From Psychroserpens sp. Hel_I_66 (GTDB taxonomy: Bacteria; Bacteroidota; Bacteroidia; Flavobacteriales; Flavobacteriaceae): 64,000 bases of DNA. Location of the stretch: contig NZ_JUGU01000001.1 of the NCBI RefSeq assembly GCF_000799465.1, positions 2,046,001 to 2,110,000 of the forward strand, read 5' to 3'. Below are positions 28,785 to 37,488 of this stretch, in pieces. The notes under the pieces are model-generated. The model searched no databases and was not told the DNA's origin. It saw only the letters and a list, made by a program, of their open reading frames with translations. The position numbers and the translations under genes are program-made. Positions within the stretch are counted from its first letter, which is position 1, and every line of letters begins with the position of its first letter.

Positions 28785-29468
28785 TTATTGCTTTCTTTTT
28801 GTTTCTACCCACATACCAACAGCATCACCACTACCAACCATAGATTTTGGTAATTCTACTACTATAGATAAAACGTTAGTTCCTGCAAAAGTATCAGACG
28901 CTTCACCAACTGGTAAAAATGCACCTTCTTCTTCACCGTCACCATCATCATCACCAGGAGTTACTATTTGAGAATACCTTGCAAAGTCAAAAAAGAAAGG
29001 ATCATCTCTTGGTCCTGCAAAAAATTTCATATCTCCATTAGTTTCTGTAATAGCACTGTTTCCATAAGATGATATTAATACATCATTTTGTGGTGCAGTA
29101 TCTGCTAAAATAGTACTGTTTAAACCAGGTGAAGATGGAGCAATTGGTCCAAAGAAATACATTCTTCCGTCACGTGGTATTGCTTGGATAACAAGATCTG
29201 CAACGTTATCTGCATTGTTATCAATGTTAAATTCTACTAAAACATTTTCATCAAACGATGCAGCTCCAGTATTTGCAGGACTAATTAATCCCTGTACGTT
29301 GGCAACAAAAACGATGTTGTCTTGATCTTGTCCCCTAAAGGCATAGATGTCGGTAATATCACTAGTACCACCTGCAACTGCGGGAGCATCAATATGATCT
29401 GCTGCGATTGCGAAAAAGCCAGCAATGGTCAACACTGCAGCTCCAATTAAAATTTTTGATTTTTTCAT
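28785..29468 (-). CDS. DUF4331 protein, N-terminal-half type, exported
   Basis: A 227-residue protein with a signal peptide (1-22, ending FAIA). The mature start ADHIDAP followed by DITDIYAF is the hallmark of the DUF4331 N-terminus. An acidic low-complexity run (DDDGDGEEEGA) lies at about 175-185. The matching C-terminal half is made from the following gene, 50 bases downstream. It probably leads the minus-strand operon with the TPR lipoprotein and TonB receptor. Confidence 0.75.
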   Translation of the reverse strand: MKKSKILIGAAVLTIAGFFAIAADHIDAPAVAGGTSDITDIYAFRGQDQDNIVFVANVQGLISPANTGAASFDENVLVEFNIDNNADNVADLVIQAIPRDGRMYFFGPIAPSSPGLNSTILADTAPQNDVLISSYGNSAITETNGDMKFFAGPRDDPFFFDFARYSQIVTPGDDDGDGEEEGAFLPVGEASDTFAGTNVLSIVVELPKSMVGSGDAVGMWVETKRKQ

Positions 29469-29590
29469 AATAAATTGAGATTTTTGTTAATTATTTGTTT
29501 GTCTCTAATCTATATACGAGGAAATCGCAGTTACGGTTTTATTAATGTTTTGTTAATCGGAATAATGCAGCATTTATTCGAAGAAAAAAC

Positions 29591-29598
29591 TAACTTTG
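29591..29598 (+). promoter_or_regulatory. Candidate -7 element TAACTTTG
   Basis: An exact match to the Bacteroidetes -7 consensus TAnnTTTG, 18 bases before the ATG at 29617. No TTG is found at the usual -33 distance, so the promoter call is only moderate. Confidence 0.45.
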
Positions 29599-29616
29599 TA
29601 TTGTAAAAAGTAACCA

Positions 29617-30813
29617 ATGAACCCATCTACTAGTGGCTGGATTGAAAAATTCTGCTATCAGTTCTCTCAAAACGGAATTCCGTTTGGCAACTACGAGCAG
29701 TTGTATAACGGTTTAAAGAGCTATGGTTTTATTTACGGTGTCAATGTAAAACACACCAAACATATTGGAAGTCTTCATACCTATTCCGAAGATGAAATAG
29801 CTAAGATCAATCTACTTACAGGTTTTTACCATATTTATTTTTTTAAAAACCCTAATGCCACTGTAGCATCCTTTATTAAAGATCTATTATTTTTTTATAA
29901 AACTCTAGAGGTTTCAGATTTATCGAGGTGGGATAAACTTGTTATTGGTAAAAGCCAAAGCTCCATGTTGGAAAGGCTTATACATGATCGTATTCAAATT
30001 GACGATGATTTGTTGACCAGAAATTTCAATAAGTCTATTACAAATTCTCTTTTGTATGTAGATATCTTAACTTTTGACAGTTATCTCAATAATAATGCAG
30101 AACCAAAAACTTATGCAGCCAATTTAGAAAGTACTATTATAGGTACATTATATAGGTCACTAAATTCAAAAAAAAATATAACAGAGCACGATAAGGAGAT
30201 TATTGATATCATGCAGTCCTCATTACCAAATTTTGAGAATGAAGATTTTGAAATTGAAGATCTCATTCATGATATTGATTATAGTGTTATTAGTCTTCAC
30301 CAAAAAAAGTACCTTTTAGATTTAGTTTGTCTTTCTATTTGGGATGATGAAATTTTAGAAAGAACGGAATACAAATTTTTAAGATTATTAACCAAAAAAT
30401 TACAATTAGACACTTCAGAAATTCAAAATTCATTGGTGTGCGTTTCTAATTTTCATAATGAGCATAGACGTGAAGTTTTACTTTTTCAGCAAACAAATCC
30501 GTTTTCAAATTTTTACGAAAACTCATCGCAGCTTGTAAACAAATTGTTGAGGAGAAACAGTAAACGTCTCATAAAAGAAATAAGGCAGAGCAAAGAGTTA
30601 ATGCAGCTTATCACAAAATCTACACATAGAGATCTCACTAAAGAGGAACAAAAACAATTGCAGGCTCAATTGGTGGATATTTTAAAAACCATCCCTAGTT
30701 TAGCCATTTTCATGCTTCCTGGAGGTGCTATTTTATTACCTATTTTCGCTAAACTAGTTCCTAATTTATTGCCTTCTGCTTTTGATGATAACAGGATTGA
30801 AAAAACTAAATAA
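29617..30813 (+). CDS. LETM1-related biofilm-associated protein
   Basis: A 398-residue protein of a family found in Bacteroidetes. The N-terminus MNPSTSGWIEKFC and the middle helical region are characteristic. The C-terminal 70 residues, with DLTKEEQKQLQAQLVDILKTIP followed by a hydrophobic FMLPGGAILLPIFAKLVPNLLP, resemble the LETM1 segment of mitochondrial proteins. One hydrophobic helix is present near the end. Links to biofilm come from family naming; the molecular role is not known. Confidence 0.8.
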   Translation: MNPSTSGWIEKFCYQFSQNGIPFGNYEQLYNGLKSYGFIYGVNVKHTKHIGSLHTYSEDEIAKINLLTGFYHIYFFKNPNATVASFIKDLLFFYKTLEVSDLSRWDKLVIGKSQSSMLERLIHDRIQIDDDLLTRNFNKSITNSLLYVDILTFDSYLNNNAEPKTYAANLESTIIGTLYRSLNSKKNITEHDKEIIDIMQSSLPNFENEDFEIEDLIHDIDYSVISLHQKKYLLDLVCLSIWDDEILERTEYKFLRLLTKKLQLDTSEIQNSLVCVSNFHNEHRREVLLFQQTNPFSNFYENSSQLVNKLLRRNSKRLIKEIRQSKELMQLITKSTHRDLTKEEQKQLQAQLVDILKTIPSLAIFMLPGGAILLPIFAKLVPNLLPSAFDDNRIEKTK

Positions 30814-30830
30814 GTTTTTAATTTAATTTT

Positions 30831-30907
30831 CTTCGGAATTTTATGACCGCAACGTCGATAAGAATTGAACAACCGTTAGATGTAGCTATTTTAAAAAACT
30901 TCCGAAG
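30831..30907. repeat. Inverted pair of the CTTCGGAA octamer in a convergent intergenic region
   Basis: CTTCGGAA at 30831-30838 and TTCCGAAG at 30900-30907 face each other across 61 bases, each flanked by T- or A-rich bases, between the stops of the LETM1-related gene and the LytTR regulator. The arms could pair into a long-range stem. Confidence 0.55.
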
Positions 30908-30927
30908 ATAAAATCATTTCAAATTAT

Positions 30928-31683
30928 TCAAGACAGCCATTCTTTAAAATCCTTAACACGCTCTCTTGCCACAATGACTTCATGTTCGTTAAACGTGTTT
31001 AGTTTAATCTGTAATCTAGAATTGGTATAACTTACCATATCTTTTATGGCATTGACGTTCACGAAGAATTTTCTGCTAATCCTAAAAAATTTGTGTGGCT
31101 CCAGTTCATCTTCCAATTGCTCTAGCGATGTGTCGAGTAAATAGTTTCTACCTTCTGTAGTATAAGCATAAGTGCCCTTATTTTCACTATAAAAACATTC
31201 AATATCATCAATATTGATCAATTTTAAATGCTGACCGACTTTTACTGAAAATCGCTTTTTATACTCCCGTTCTATGGGATTGACCAATAATTTTTTAATA
31301 TCGTCAAAATCTAAAGTAACCTTTTTTTGTTTTGGCGCACGATCATTAAATTTTGAAACTGCCTTTTCCAAATCATCCTCATCAATAGGTTTTAACAAAT
31401 AATCTATGCTATTCAACTTGAATGCCTGCAAAGCATACTCATCATAAGCGGTTGTAAAAATCACTGCAGATTTTATATCTATAGCTTCAAAAATCTCAAA
31501 AGACAGCCCATCACTAAGCTGAATATCTAAAAATATCAAATCTGGATGTTCATTATTTTGAAACCATTCTATAGATTCTTCTACAGAATGTAACATGGTC
31601 TCCGTTTCCATATTTAGTGCGGTCAACATACGCTGTAAACGTCTTGCCGATGGTTTTTCGTCTTCTATGATGATGATATTCAT
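30928..31683 (-). CDS. LytTR-family response regulator
   Basis: A 251-residue regulator. The receiver (1-120) has the acidic pair in IIEDE, phospho-acceptor D53 in IFLDIQLSDG and a YLLKPID lysine. The LytTR DNA-binding domain (about 140-251) contains IECFYSENKGTYAYT, HKFFRISRKFFVNV and the C-terminal VARERVKDFKEWL. It is last in an operon with a LytS-type kinase and three 2TM proteins, so that kinase is the natural partner. It should bind promoter repeats that cannot be identified here. Confidence 0.92.
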   Translation of the reverse strand: MNIIIIEDEKPSARRLQRMLTALNMETETMLHSVEESIEWFQNNEHPDLIFLDIQLSDGLSFEIFEAIDIKSAVIFTTAYDEYALQAFKLNSIDYLLKPIDEDDLEKAVSKFNDRAPKQKKVTLDFDDIKKLLVNPIEREYKKRFSVKVGQHLKLINIDDIECFYSENKGTYAYTTEGRNYLLDTSLEQLEDELEPHKFFRISRKFFVNVNAIKDMVSYTNSRLQIKLNTFNEHEVIVARERVKDFKEWLS

Positions 31684-31725
31684 TTCTTATTTTTTATTCT
31701 GAAATTTTAATAATTCTAATAATCG

Positions 31726-32046
31726 CTATTCCCAAAAAGTGGTTTCTTCCTCTTTATTTAAGATTTGCTCAATCTTTCTATCTTCCCAACTTTTCTTGAA
31801 TATGAATCTTCCTTTAAAAATTCTCCAACCATGAATAAAAATAGCAAAAGTCCACAGTACTAATACCGAAACATTTAATGCAGTAACATTATTTTTATAT
31901 GGTCCTTCTTCAATAATATAAAAATTGAATAGAATAAGAGCGACAACTACAAGATATAGTGCTAAATGAAAGTAGAAAATTTTAATTTTTCTAACTTGAT
32001 TTTTTGCCTTTTGAATTTGTTTTGCTTTTTGCTTGTCTGAGTTCAT
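31726..32046 (-). CDS. 2TM-domain protein (copy 1)
   Basis: A 106-residue protein of the 2TM family: a basic amphipathic helix (KNQVRKIKIFYFHLALY), two transmembrane helices (about 30-50 and 62-82) and a C-terminal W.DRKIEQI helix ending FWE. It is the most divergent of four copies of this domain in the operon. The function of stand-alone 2TM proteins is unknown; the location next to a kinase with the same domain suggests they modulate it, perhaps by joining its membrane complex. Confidence 0.85.
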   Translation of the reverse strand: MNSDKQKAKQIQKAKNQVRKIKIFYFHLALYLVVVALILFNFYIIEEGPYKNNVTALNVSVLVLWTFAIFIHGWRIFKGRFIFKKSWEDRKIEQILNKEEETTFWE

Positions 32047-32066
32047 CTTTTAAAATCTTAAATACT

Positions 32067-32378
32067 TTACTCCCAACGGGAATCATCCTTATCCATAAGT
32101 TCCTTGATCTTTCTTTCCTCCCAGTTTCTGCCAAAAATCAAGCTCGGTAAAAATACAGATCCAGCATGCGCCAATAAACCTATTCCCCAAAATGAAAATG
32201 TAATAAAATTACGCCATTGAAAATAGCTTTCACCTTCTTCTAAATTTTGAAAGTTGATATACACAAAAACAAGATTGACTATGGTAAAAACTAAGGCATG
32301 TGTATAAAAACCCTTTATTCTTTTTACTCTTTTCGCTGCAATTTGATAACGTTCTTTATTTCCTAGTGAGTTGTTCAT
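32067..32378 (-). CDS. 2TM-domain protein (copy 2)
   Basis: A 103-residue protein. I chose the ATG at 32378 because it overlaps the stop of copy 3 by one base (TAATG), a common coupling in this genome. The ATG three codons upstream is possible. It shows the 2TM pattern: AAKRVKRIKGFYTH helix, two membrane helices, WGIGLLAHA in the second, and NWEERKIKELM ending RWE. The N-terminal MNNSLGNKERY is polar and cytoplasmic. Confidence 0.86.
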   Translation of the reverse strand: MNNSLGNKERYQIAAKRVKRIKGFYTHALVFTIVNLVFVYINFQNLEEGESYFQWRNFITFSFWGIGLLAHAGSVFLPSLIFGRNWEERKIKELMDKDDSRWE

Positions 32379-32716
32379 TATTCCCAATGTTTATTATCTT
32401 TTTCCATCATCTCCTTAATTTTACGTTCTTCCCAGTTTTTTCCGAAGAAAAAATTGGGTCCAAAAACGCCCATAAAGTGAAAGAACAAACCAATTCCCCA
32501 AAAGAAAGCTGTTGAGAACGTGCCAAAACTAAATAGCTTTACTCCGTTACTGGTGATAATTATTATAATGAATATGTTTACGATTACATAAGAGGCTAAG
32601 TGCCAGTAAAACCCAATGATTGCTTTTACTTTTTTCTGTGCTCTTAAGTAGGCTTCTTCTTTCTCCCAAGCTTTTTGAGAGTTTCTATTTCCGTAGGGTT
32701 CTATGTTGTTTACCAT
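32378..32716 (-). CDS. 2TM-domain protein (copy 3)
   Basis: A 112-residue protein with the same order: AQKKVKAIIGFYWHL helix, two membrane helices, FFWGIGLFFHF, then NWEERKIKEMM ending HWE. It is closest to copy 2, so these two are probably a recent duplication. It lies 15 bases after the kinase gene. Confidence 0.86.
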   Translation of the reverse strand: MVNNIEPYGNRNSQKAWEKEEAYLRAQKKVKAIIGFYWHLASYVIVNIFIIIIITSNGVKLFSFGTFSTAFFWGIGLFFHFMGVFGPNFFFGKNWEERKIKEMMEKDNKHWE

Positions 32717-32731
32717 TTTATGATCTATTTT

Positions 32732-34081
32732 TTAATTCCATCGTTGCTCTTCTTCTTCACGCATAAATTTTTCAATCTTACGTTTTTCCCAATTACTTCC
32801 CAATACGCCATCATTCACATACACCTTGTAGGCATGAAATGCTAGCCCTAATCCCCAACCCAACATTGGGAACCAAAACCATTGGATGGTGTTTGGTGTG
32901 TACCTAAACCAGATAAATATTAAAAAAGGTATTACTAAACAATACGAAATTAGGCTGTAATAAAACTCTTTTATCTCTTCTACCCTCTTACGTGCTCTTA
33001 TATATCTGTCGTCAAAATTTGTTTTTGGTTCTATTGCTTTCATGATTGATACTTGTTTTGTAAGCATTGGTATTGCAACTGCAAAACTGTTTGCTTGTTG
33101 ATTGATTGATACTGTTTTGTTTGATAATAACTTGTAGCGTTGTTTGATATTCTCTAATCCTACTCCACTGCTCTTTTTTACGATTTGCTTAGGTTGAAGG
33201 TTGTTTTCTACAACGAGCATACCTCCATCTTCATAAATTTTAATGTGCAAAGGTTTACTACTAGTGACCATATTATGTTTTACCGCATTTTCTAATAATA
33301 ACTGTAGAGATAATGGGACTACTTTACTTTCCGGATTTGTGGAATGATCTGGAATTTCAAAAATGATGCTGTCTTCAAAACGCATTTTTAAAAGTGACAT
33401 GTAGGTTCTTGCGAAATTTAGCTCTTCATCAACAGTTATTAAATCCTTGTTTTTTTGTTCTAAAACATAACGATATACTTTAGATAATGAGGTTGTGAAC
33501 TTTTGGGCGTTTTTTGGGTTTTCTTCGATTAAACTTGTTAGTACATTTAAGCTATTGAATAAAAAATGTGGATCTAGTTGGTTTTTTAAGGCGTCAAATT
33601 TTGCACTTGCAGCACCAGCTATTACTTTCTGCTCTTTGATTTTATTTTTTTGATACCTATTGTAGAAATAAACAACATGAAAAATAATTACAATAGTCAT
33701 CGTGATCCAAAGGCCAAATGAGTAACCTTGCCAAGTTTCATTTGCAATAAACTCTTCAAAAGGTTGCCCAAAATAAACGACCTCAACAAGCACCCTTAGA
33801 AAGAACAAACCAATTAATGTGATAATAGTTGCTCCCAGTATACCGTATAAAACACGTTTTACGGTATCTTGTTTTTTCCATTGGCGACGCTCCATATATC
33901 CAAAAAAGAAGGTGTTAGAATAACCAAGAACAAATGCATACAATTGGTAAAATGTAAAATCGATTAAAAATTGATTTATAGTGTTGTAATGAAATCCGCC
34001 AGACAACAACTTACCTATAGCATATACAATACAGCCAATAATAAAGGTGATGATGATATTCTTAAAAGGTTTAGTTGCCAT
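32732..34081 (-). CDS. LytS/YehU-type histidine kinase with C-terminal 2TM domain
   Basis: A 449-residue kinase. Four membrane helices lie in the first 140 residues. The His_kinase domain has H172 in LDPHFLFNSLNVL, LLLENAVKHN and SGVGLENIKQRY, which marks the LytS/YehU class that pairs with LytTR regulators. Residues about 365-449 form an additional 2TM domain (ARKRVEEIKEFYYS, GWGLGLAFHA, NWEKRKIEKFM). That fourth copy fused to the kinase links the stand-alone 2TM proteins to its signalling. It begins 14 bases after the TPR gene. Confidence 0.9.
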   Translation of the reverse strand: MATKPFKNIIITFIIGCIVYAIGKLLSGGFHYNTINQFLIDFTFYQLYAFVLGYSNTFFFGYMERRQWKKQDTVKRVLYGILGATIITLIGLFFLRVLVEVVYFGQPFEEFIANETWQGYSFGLWITMTIVIIFHVVYFYNRYQKNKIKEQKVIAGAASAKFDALKNQLDPHFLFNSLNVLTSLIEENPKNAQKFTTSLSKVYRYVLEQKNKDLITVDEELNFARTYMSLLKMRFEDSIIFEIPDHSTNPESKVVPLSLQLLLENAVKHNMVTSSKPLHIKIYEDGGMLVVENNLQPKQIVKKSSGVGLENIKQRYKLLSNKTVSINQQANSFAVAIPMLTKQVSIMKAIEPKTNFDDRYIRARKRVEEIKEFYYSLISYCLVIPFLIFIWFRYTPNTIQWFWFPMLGWGLGLAFHAYKVYVNDGVLGSNWEKRKIEKFMREEEEQRWN

Positions 34082-34095
34082 GATGGTCTATTTTA

Positions 34096-34719
34096 TTATT
34101 TACAGGATTTTGAAACTTGCTCTGCACGCTCTATTCCCCAGTTTGGATGTAAATTGCTTTCTGGTTTAAAGTTAGTAAAAAGTTCAAGAGATTTTTCTAT
34201 CTCAGCACAAAACGGTTTGGTGTCTTGCCCAAAATAGCGAGCACTACCCATTGCCCAATCTGCTTTATTGAAAGCAACTCTTGGGTTTTGAGGTGCTATT
34301 TTGTATGCTTTATTGTAAAGTTCTGTAATTTTTCCTGCATATTTCATTCCGTAGACAGCACCATCATAAGCTACCCAATTGGTTAATACCTGCGCTTGCA
34401 TTACGATAATTTCTGGATTTTCCTTGCTTATTTCCATAGCAGTATCTATATGTTTTTGAGCTTTATCTAATTGTGCCTTTAAAACGGTTTCATCTTTTTC
34501 ATTCCAACTTTTTAAGCTGTTGATTTGCGCTATGTAGTAATGTGGTAACCATTCATCTTTTTCAGCATTTGAAATGCGCTCAAACATATTTTCAGCTTCA
34601 TCGGTTTTGTTGTCTTGCCAAAGTGCAAATGCTTTTTGCATTCCTTTTTCATAATTGGTTTGTGCGTTTAGTAATTGACTAAACATTAAGAACATAAAAA
34701 ATTTAACTACTGTGCTCAT
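34096..34719 (-). CDS. Exported TPR-like protein, first gene of the LytS-LytTR operon
   Basis: A 207-residue protein counted from the ATG at 34719, which gives a signal peptide (MSTVVKFFMF to LLNAQ). A start at 34776 would add 19 residues without such a signal. Helical repeats (DEAENMFERI, AQKHIDTAMEISKENPEIIVMQAQV) fit TPRs. It might sense or bind an extracytoplasmic signal for the kinase that follows. No family beyond TPR is recognised. Confidence 0.78.
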   Translation of the reverse strand: MSTVVKFFMFLMFSQLLNAQTNYEKGMQKAFALWQDNKTDEAENMFERISNAEKDEWLPHYYIAQINSLKSWNEKDETVLKAQLDKAQKHIDTAMEISKENPEIIVMQAQVLTNWVAYDGAVYGMKYAGKITELYNKAYKIAPQNPRVAFNKADWAMGSARYFGQDTKPFCAEIEKSLELFTNFKPESNLHPNWGIERAEQVSKSCK

Positions 34720-34915
34720 GATAATTTGTTTTATTTCTGAAATAAATTCAGCGTGATTGATAAGGCAAATATCCAACAGAAGTCAGCTTTTTGAAAAAAC
34801 GAATTACCGAACTGTAATTTTTAAATGATGAATTGTAAAATTAGTTCAAGAATTAAGTAACTTATTGAAAAACTCAACTACTAACAAGTAACGAACTCTT
34901 AAAAAAACCAACACA

Positions 34916-36709
34916 ATGAAAAAATTAGCTTTACTTATTTTAAGTTTAATTCTTACCATTTCGGTATCCTCACAGGATAAACGCTTAAAAGGAATTGAAA
35001 AGGAATTAAATAAAATTCTTGAAGTAACTCAAACTGCTGGTTACGCTGTAGCTGTAGTTGAGGGCGACAAAATTATTTATGCCAAAGGATTTGGTTACCG
35101 TGATTATGAAAATAAAATTGCAGTAGACGCGAATACACTATTTGCTATCGGCTCATCCACAAAAGCATTTACATCTTCACTTTTAGGGATATTGAGAGAT
35201 GATGATAAATTATCATTTGATCATAATCCTAGACAATATGTGCCAGAATTAGAGTTTTACAATAATGACCTAAATAATAACCTCATCATAAAAGATTTGA
35301 TGAGGCACAGTACTGGTTTACCTAGACATGATGGATCTTGGTATTATTTTCCAAGTAACAGTAAAGATTCGCTACTAATGCGTATGAAGTACCAAGAACC
35401 TTTTACAGGCATTAGACAACAATGGTATTATAATAATTTTGGATTTTTGGCACAAGGTGTAATTACAGAACGTATCACGGGAAAAAGTTGGGAAGACAAT
35501 TTAAAAGAGCAATTTTTCACACCATTGGAGATGACCAGAACAAATGCCTCTATAGAAGAAATGAAATCCAGTTCAAATGCATCGCTTGGTTACGAAGTAA
35601 AAAACGACAATATTAAAAAAATGGACTATTATGATATTGCGGGAATGTCTCCTGCTGGAAGCATAAACAGTAGTGTCAATGATATGTCTAATTGGTTGAT
35701 AACCTGGATCAATGACGGAAAATTTAAAGGCGAACAAATCATCCCTGAAAACTATATTACAGAAGCGATGAGTTCCCAAATAGTTGTAGGCGGAGGTGTT
35801 CCAGATGAAGAATTTCCTGATATCCATTTCGCAAATTACGGTTACGGTTGGTTCTTACAATCTTATAAAGGGCACTATCGTGTAGAGCATGGTGGAAATA
35901 TAGATGGGTTTTCAGCAAATGTCGCATTGTACCCTAGTGATAATATTGGCATTGTAGTACTGGCAAACCAAAACGGTTCTCCTGTACCATCTTTAGTTAG
36001 AAATACAATTTCTGATCGTTTGTTGGGAGTTGAACAATCTGATTGGGTTGGACGATACGAGAAAAACCTCGAAAAGGGAAAAAAAGCACAGGAAGAAGTA
36101 GAAAAGGATTCAGAAATCTCAAATGTTAAAAACACCAAACCTTCACATATAAATGTTGATTATACTGGCATATATTCTAATAAGGGATATGGTAATTTTG
36201 AAATCATTGCGGAAAATGATTCTTTATTTTCCATACTTAATGGTGATAAATTGTATTTACACCATTTTCACTATGATGTCTTTGAACTTATTGATATGAC
36301 TGAAAACAAAGTGGACACTACTCAATATGGTAAATCAATAAAGATGGTTTTTACTACTGGTGAAAGTGGCGATATTTCCGAAGCAAAAATTAAGATTGAA
36401 CCTACTGTTGATGATATTGTTTTTGATCGTGCACCTAATACCATCGACGTAGATACCAAAACATTAGAGACTTATACTGGAGATTATGATATTGCTGGTA
36501 CCGATTTTAAGATTTTCATAAAAAACGAAGCGCTGCACCTGTTCATTAAAGGGCAACCAGAATATGAATTAATTGCCACCGATAAGCATAAGTTTTCATT
36601 TAAAACCCTAGAAGGCTTTAAGATTGAATTTATTGAAGATGAAAACGGGAAGATAACCGAGCTCAAAGCGATACAACCCAATGGTACATTTGTAGCAAAA
36701 CGGAAATAA
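34916..36709 (+). CDS. Beta-lactamase-family serine hydrolase with C-terminal DUF3471-like region
   Basis: A 597-residue exported protein (signal peptide 1-20, ending SVSSQ). The class C beta-lactamase/DD-peptidase core has S80xxK83 in GSSTK, a YNN motif at Y172 and HGGNIDG near residue 325. The C-terminal 200 residues are beta-rich, with repeated YTGIY/YTGDY motifs like DUF3471 lipocalin-type tails. Members include D-aminopeptidases, esterases and peptidoglycan-related enzymes; the substrate is unknown. It is transcribed alone and ends at a strong terminator. Confidence 0.88.
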   Translation: MKKLALLILSLILTISVSSQDKRLKGIEKELNKILEVTQTAGYAVAVVEGDKIIYAKGFGYRDYENKIAVDANTLFAIGSSTKAFTSSLLGILRDDDKLSFDHNPRQYVPELEFYNNDLNNNLIIKDLMRHSTGLPRHDGSWYYFPSNSKDSLLMRMKYQEPFTGIRQQWYYNNFGFLAQGVITERITGKSWEDNLKEQFFTPLEMTRTNASIEEMKSSSNASLGYEVKNDNIKKMDYYDIAGMSPAGSINSSVNDMSNWLITWINDGKFKGEQIIPENYITEAMSSQIVVGGGVPDEEFPDIHFANYGYGWFLQSYKGHYRVEHGGNIDGFSANVALYPSDNIGIVVLANQNGSPVPSLVRNTISDRLLGVEQSDWVGRYEKNLEKGKKAQEEVEKDSEISNVKNTKPSHINVDYTGIYSNKGYGNFEIIAENDSLFSILNGDKLYLHHFHYDVFELIDMTENKVDTTQYGKSIKMVFTTGESGDISEAKIKIEPTVDDIVFDRAPNTIDVDTKTLETYTGDYDIAGTDFKIFIKNEALHLFIKGQPEYELIATDKHKFSFKTLEGFKIEFIEDENGKITELKAIQPNGTFVAKRK

Positions 36710-36731
36710 ATAAAAGTTTAGTTTAAAAGAG

Positions 36732-36758
36732 AAAAGCACTTGATCAAGTGCTTTTTTT
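36732..36758. terminator. Bidirectional intrinsic terminator
   Basis: A perfect 24-base palindrome (AAAAGCACTTGA / TCAAGTGCTTTT, 36732-36755) with A and T tracts, between convergent genes ending at 36709 and 36757. Confidence 0.9.
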
Positions 36759-37185
36759 AATTATCAACTTCTGCTAAAATTATATCTGTTGCCCACTGTA
36801 TCGCTGCATCAATAGAATTAAATCGTTTTATTTTTTTATTGAAAAACAGGTTTTCAATAACTGTGTTTAAAACGCTACCTTGTGTATATCCAACTACTCC
36901 GTAACCCTTTAAACCATAGCTATGGGTAAAAAACTTAAGCCAATCGTTAGGTTTAACTGCATATGAATTGATACGGTGGGAAATATAGACAACATCGTTA
37001 CCATCTGTACTTAAAAAAGTCGATACATCGTCTACAATTTGTTTTGCATGATGCTCCCAAGTGAATATTATACCTTCATTGATTTCAGATATGACATATC
37101 CCTTAAAAATAAAAACATTACCAAAACTGTAGGTTAATTCTTTTAAAACATTATTGTATAAGTGGGTGCTTTTAATACTGTTCAT
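36757..37185 (-). CDS. Hypothetical protein, SpoIIAA/STAS-like fold possible
   Basis: A 142-residue soluble protein without signal peptide. The order of strands and helices (FGNVFIFKGYVISEI, then a helix ending DVSTFL, then VVYISHRINSYAV, then IENLFFNKKIKRFNSIDAAIQWA) recalls SpoIIAA-like or STAS-related proteins of Bacteroidetes, but I do not recognise a named family. It stands alone between two terminators. Confidence 0.6.
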   Translation of the reverse strand: MNSIKSTHLYNNVLKELTYSFGNVFIFKGYVISEINEGIIFTWEHHAKQIVDDVSTFLSTDGNDVVYISHRINSYAVKPNDWLKFFTHSYGLKGYGVVGYTQGSVLNTVIENLFFNKKIKRFNSIDAAIQWATDIILAEVDN

Positions 37186-37440
37186 TGACGCAATTTACAA
37201 TTTTAATACACCTTTTTAAATTTTTTTTATGTGTTTTATTCTAAATAAGAAATAAATTTCTATTATATAATTATAAATGAATTAGTTATAGATAAGACTA
37301 TTTTAGTGATGTATTATCAAATTTCTTCGGAAAATTTATCCTTAATACTAAACCCAACCAAAGCTTCGTTCTTAAGTATATTGAATTGAATAACAGTCCT
37401 TTACATTTCAATTATATCAACTGTTTTAGCTTATAAAATA
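37186..37440. other. Intergenic, no gene seen
   Basis: Very AT-rich. It holds one CTTCGGAA copy at 37325-37332 and is otherwise without recognisable structure. The promoter of the hypothetical gene starting at 37185 (minus) should be here but was not identified. Confidence 0.45.
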
Positions 37441-37469
37441 AAAAAGCACCAATTTAATTGGTGCTTTTT
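37441..37469 (-). terminator. Intrinsic terminator of the peptidylprolyl isomerase gene
   Basis: A 12-bp stem (37441-37452 with 37458-37469) with a five-base loop and A/T tracts, 20 bases past the stop of the minus-strand gene. Confidence 0.88.
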
Positions 37470-37488
37470 TTATTCTTTAAATATATTT

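Noticed and set aside
28171..29468. DUF4331 halves as a single gene broken by mutation
   Set aside because: Each half has its own start, export signal and stop, and 50 non-coding bases lie between them, so two functional genes are more likely than a pseudogene.
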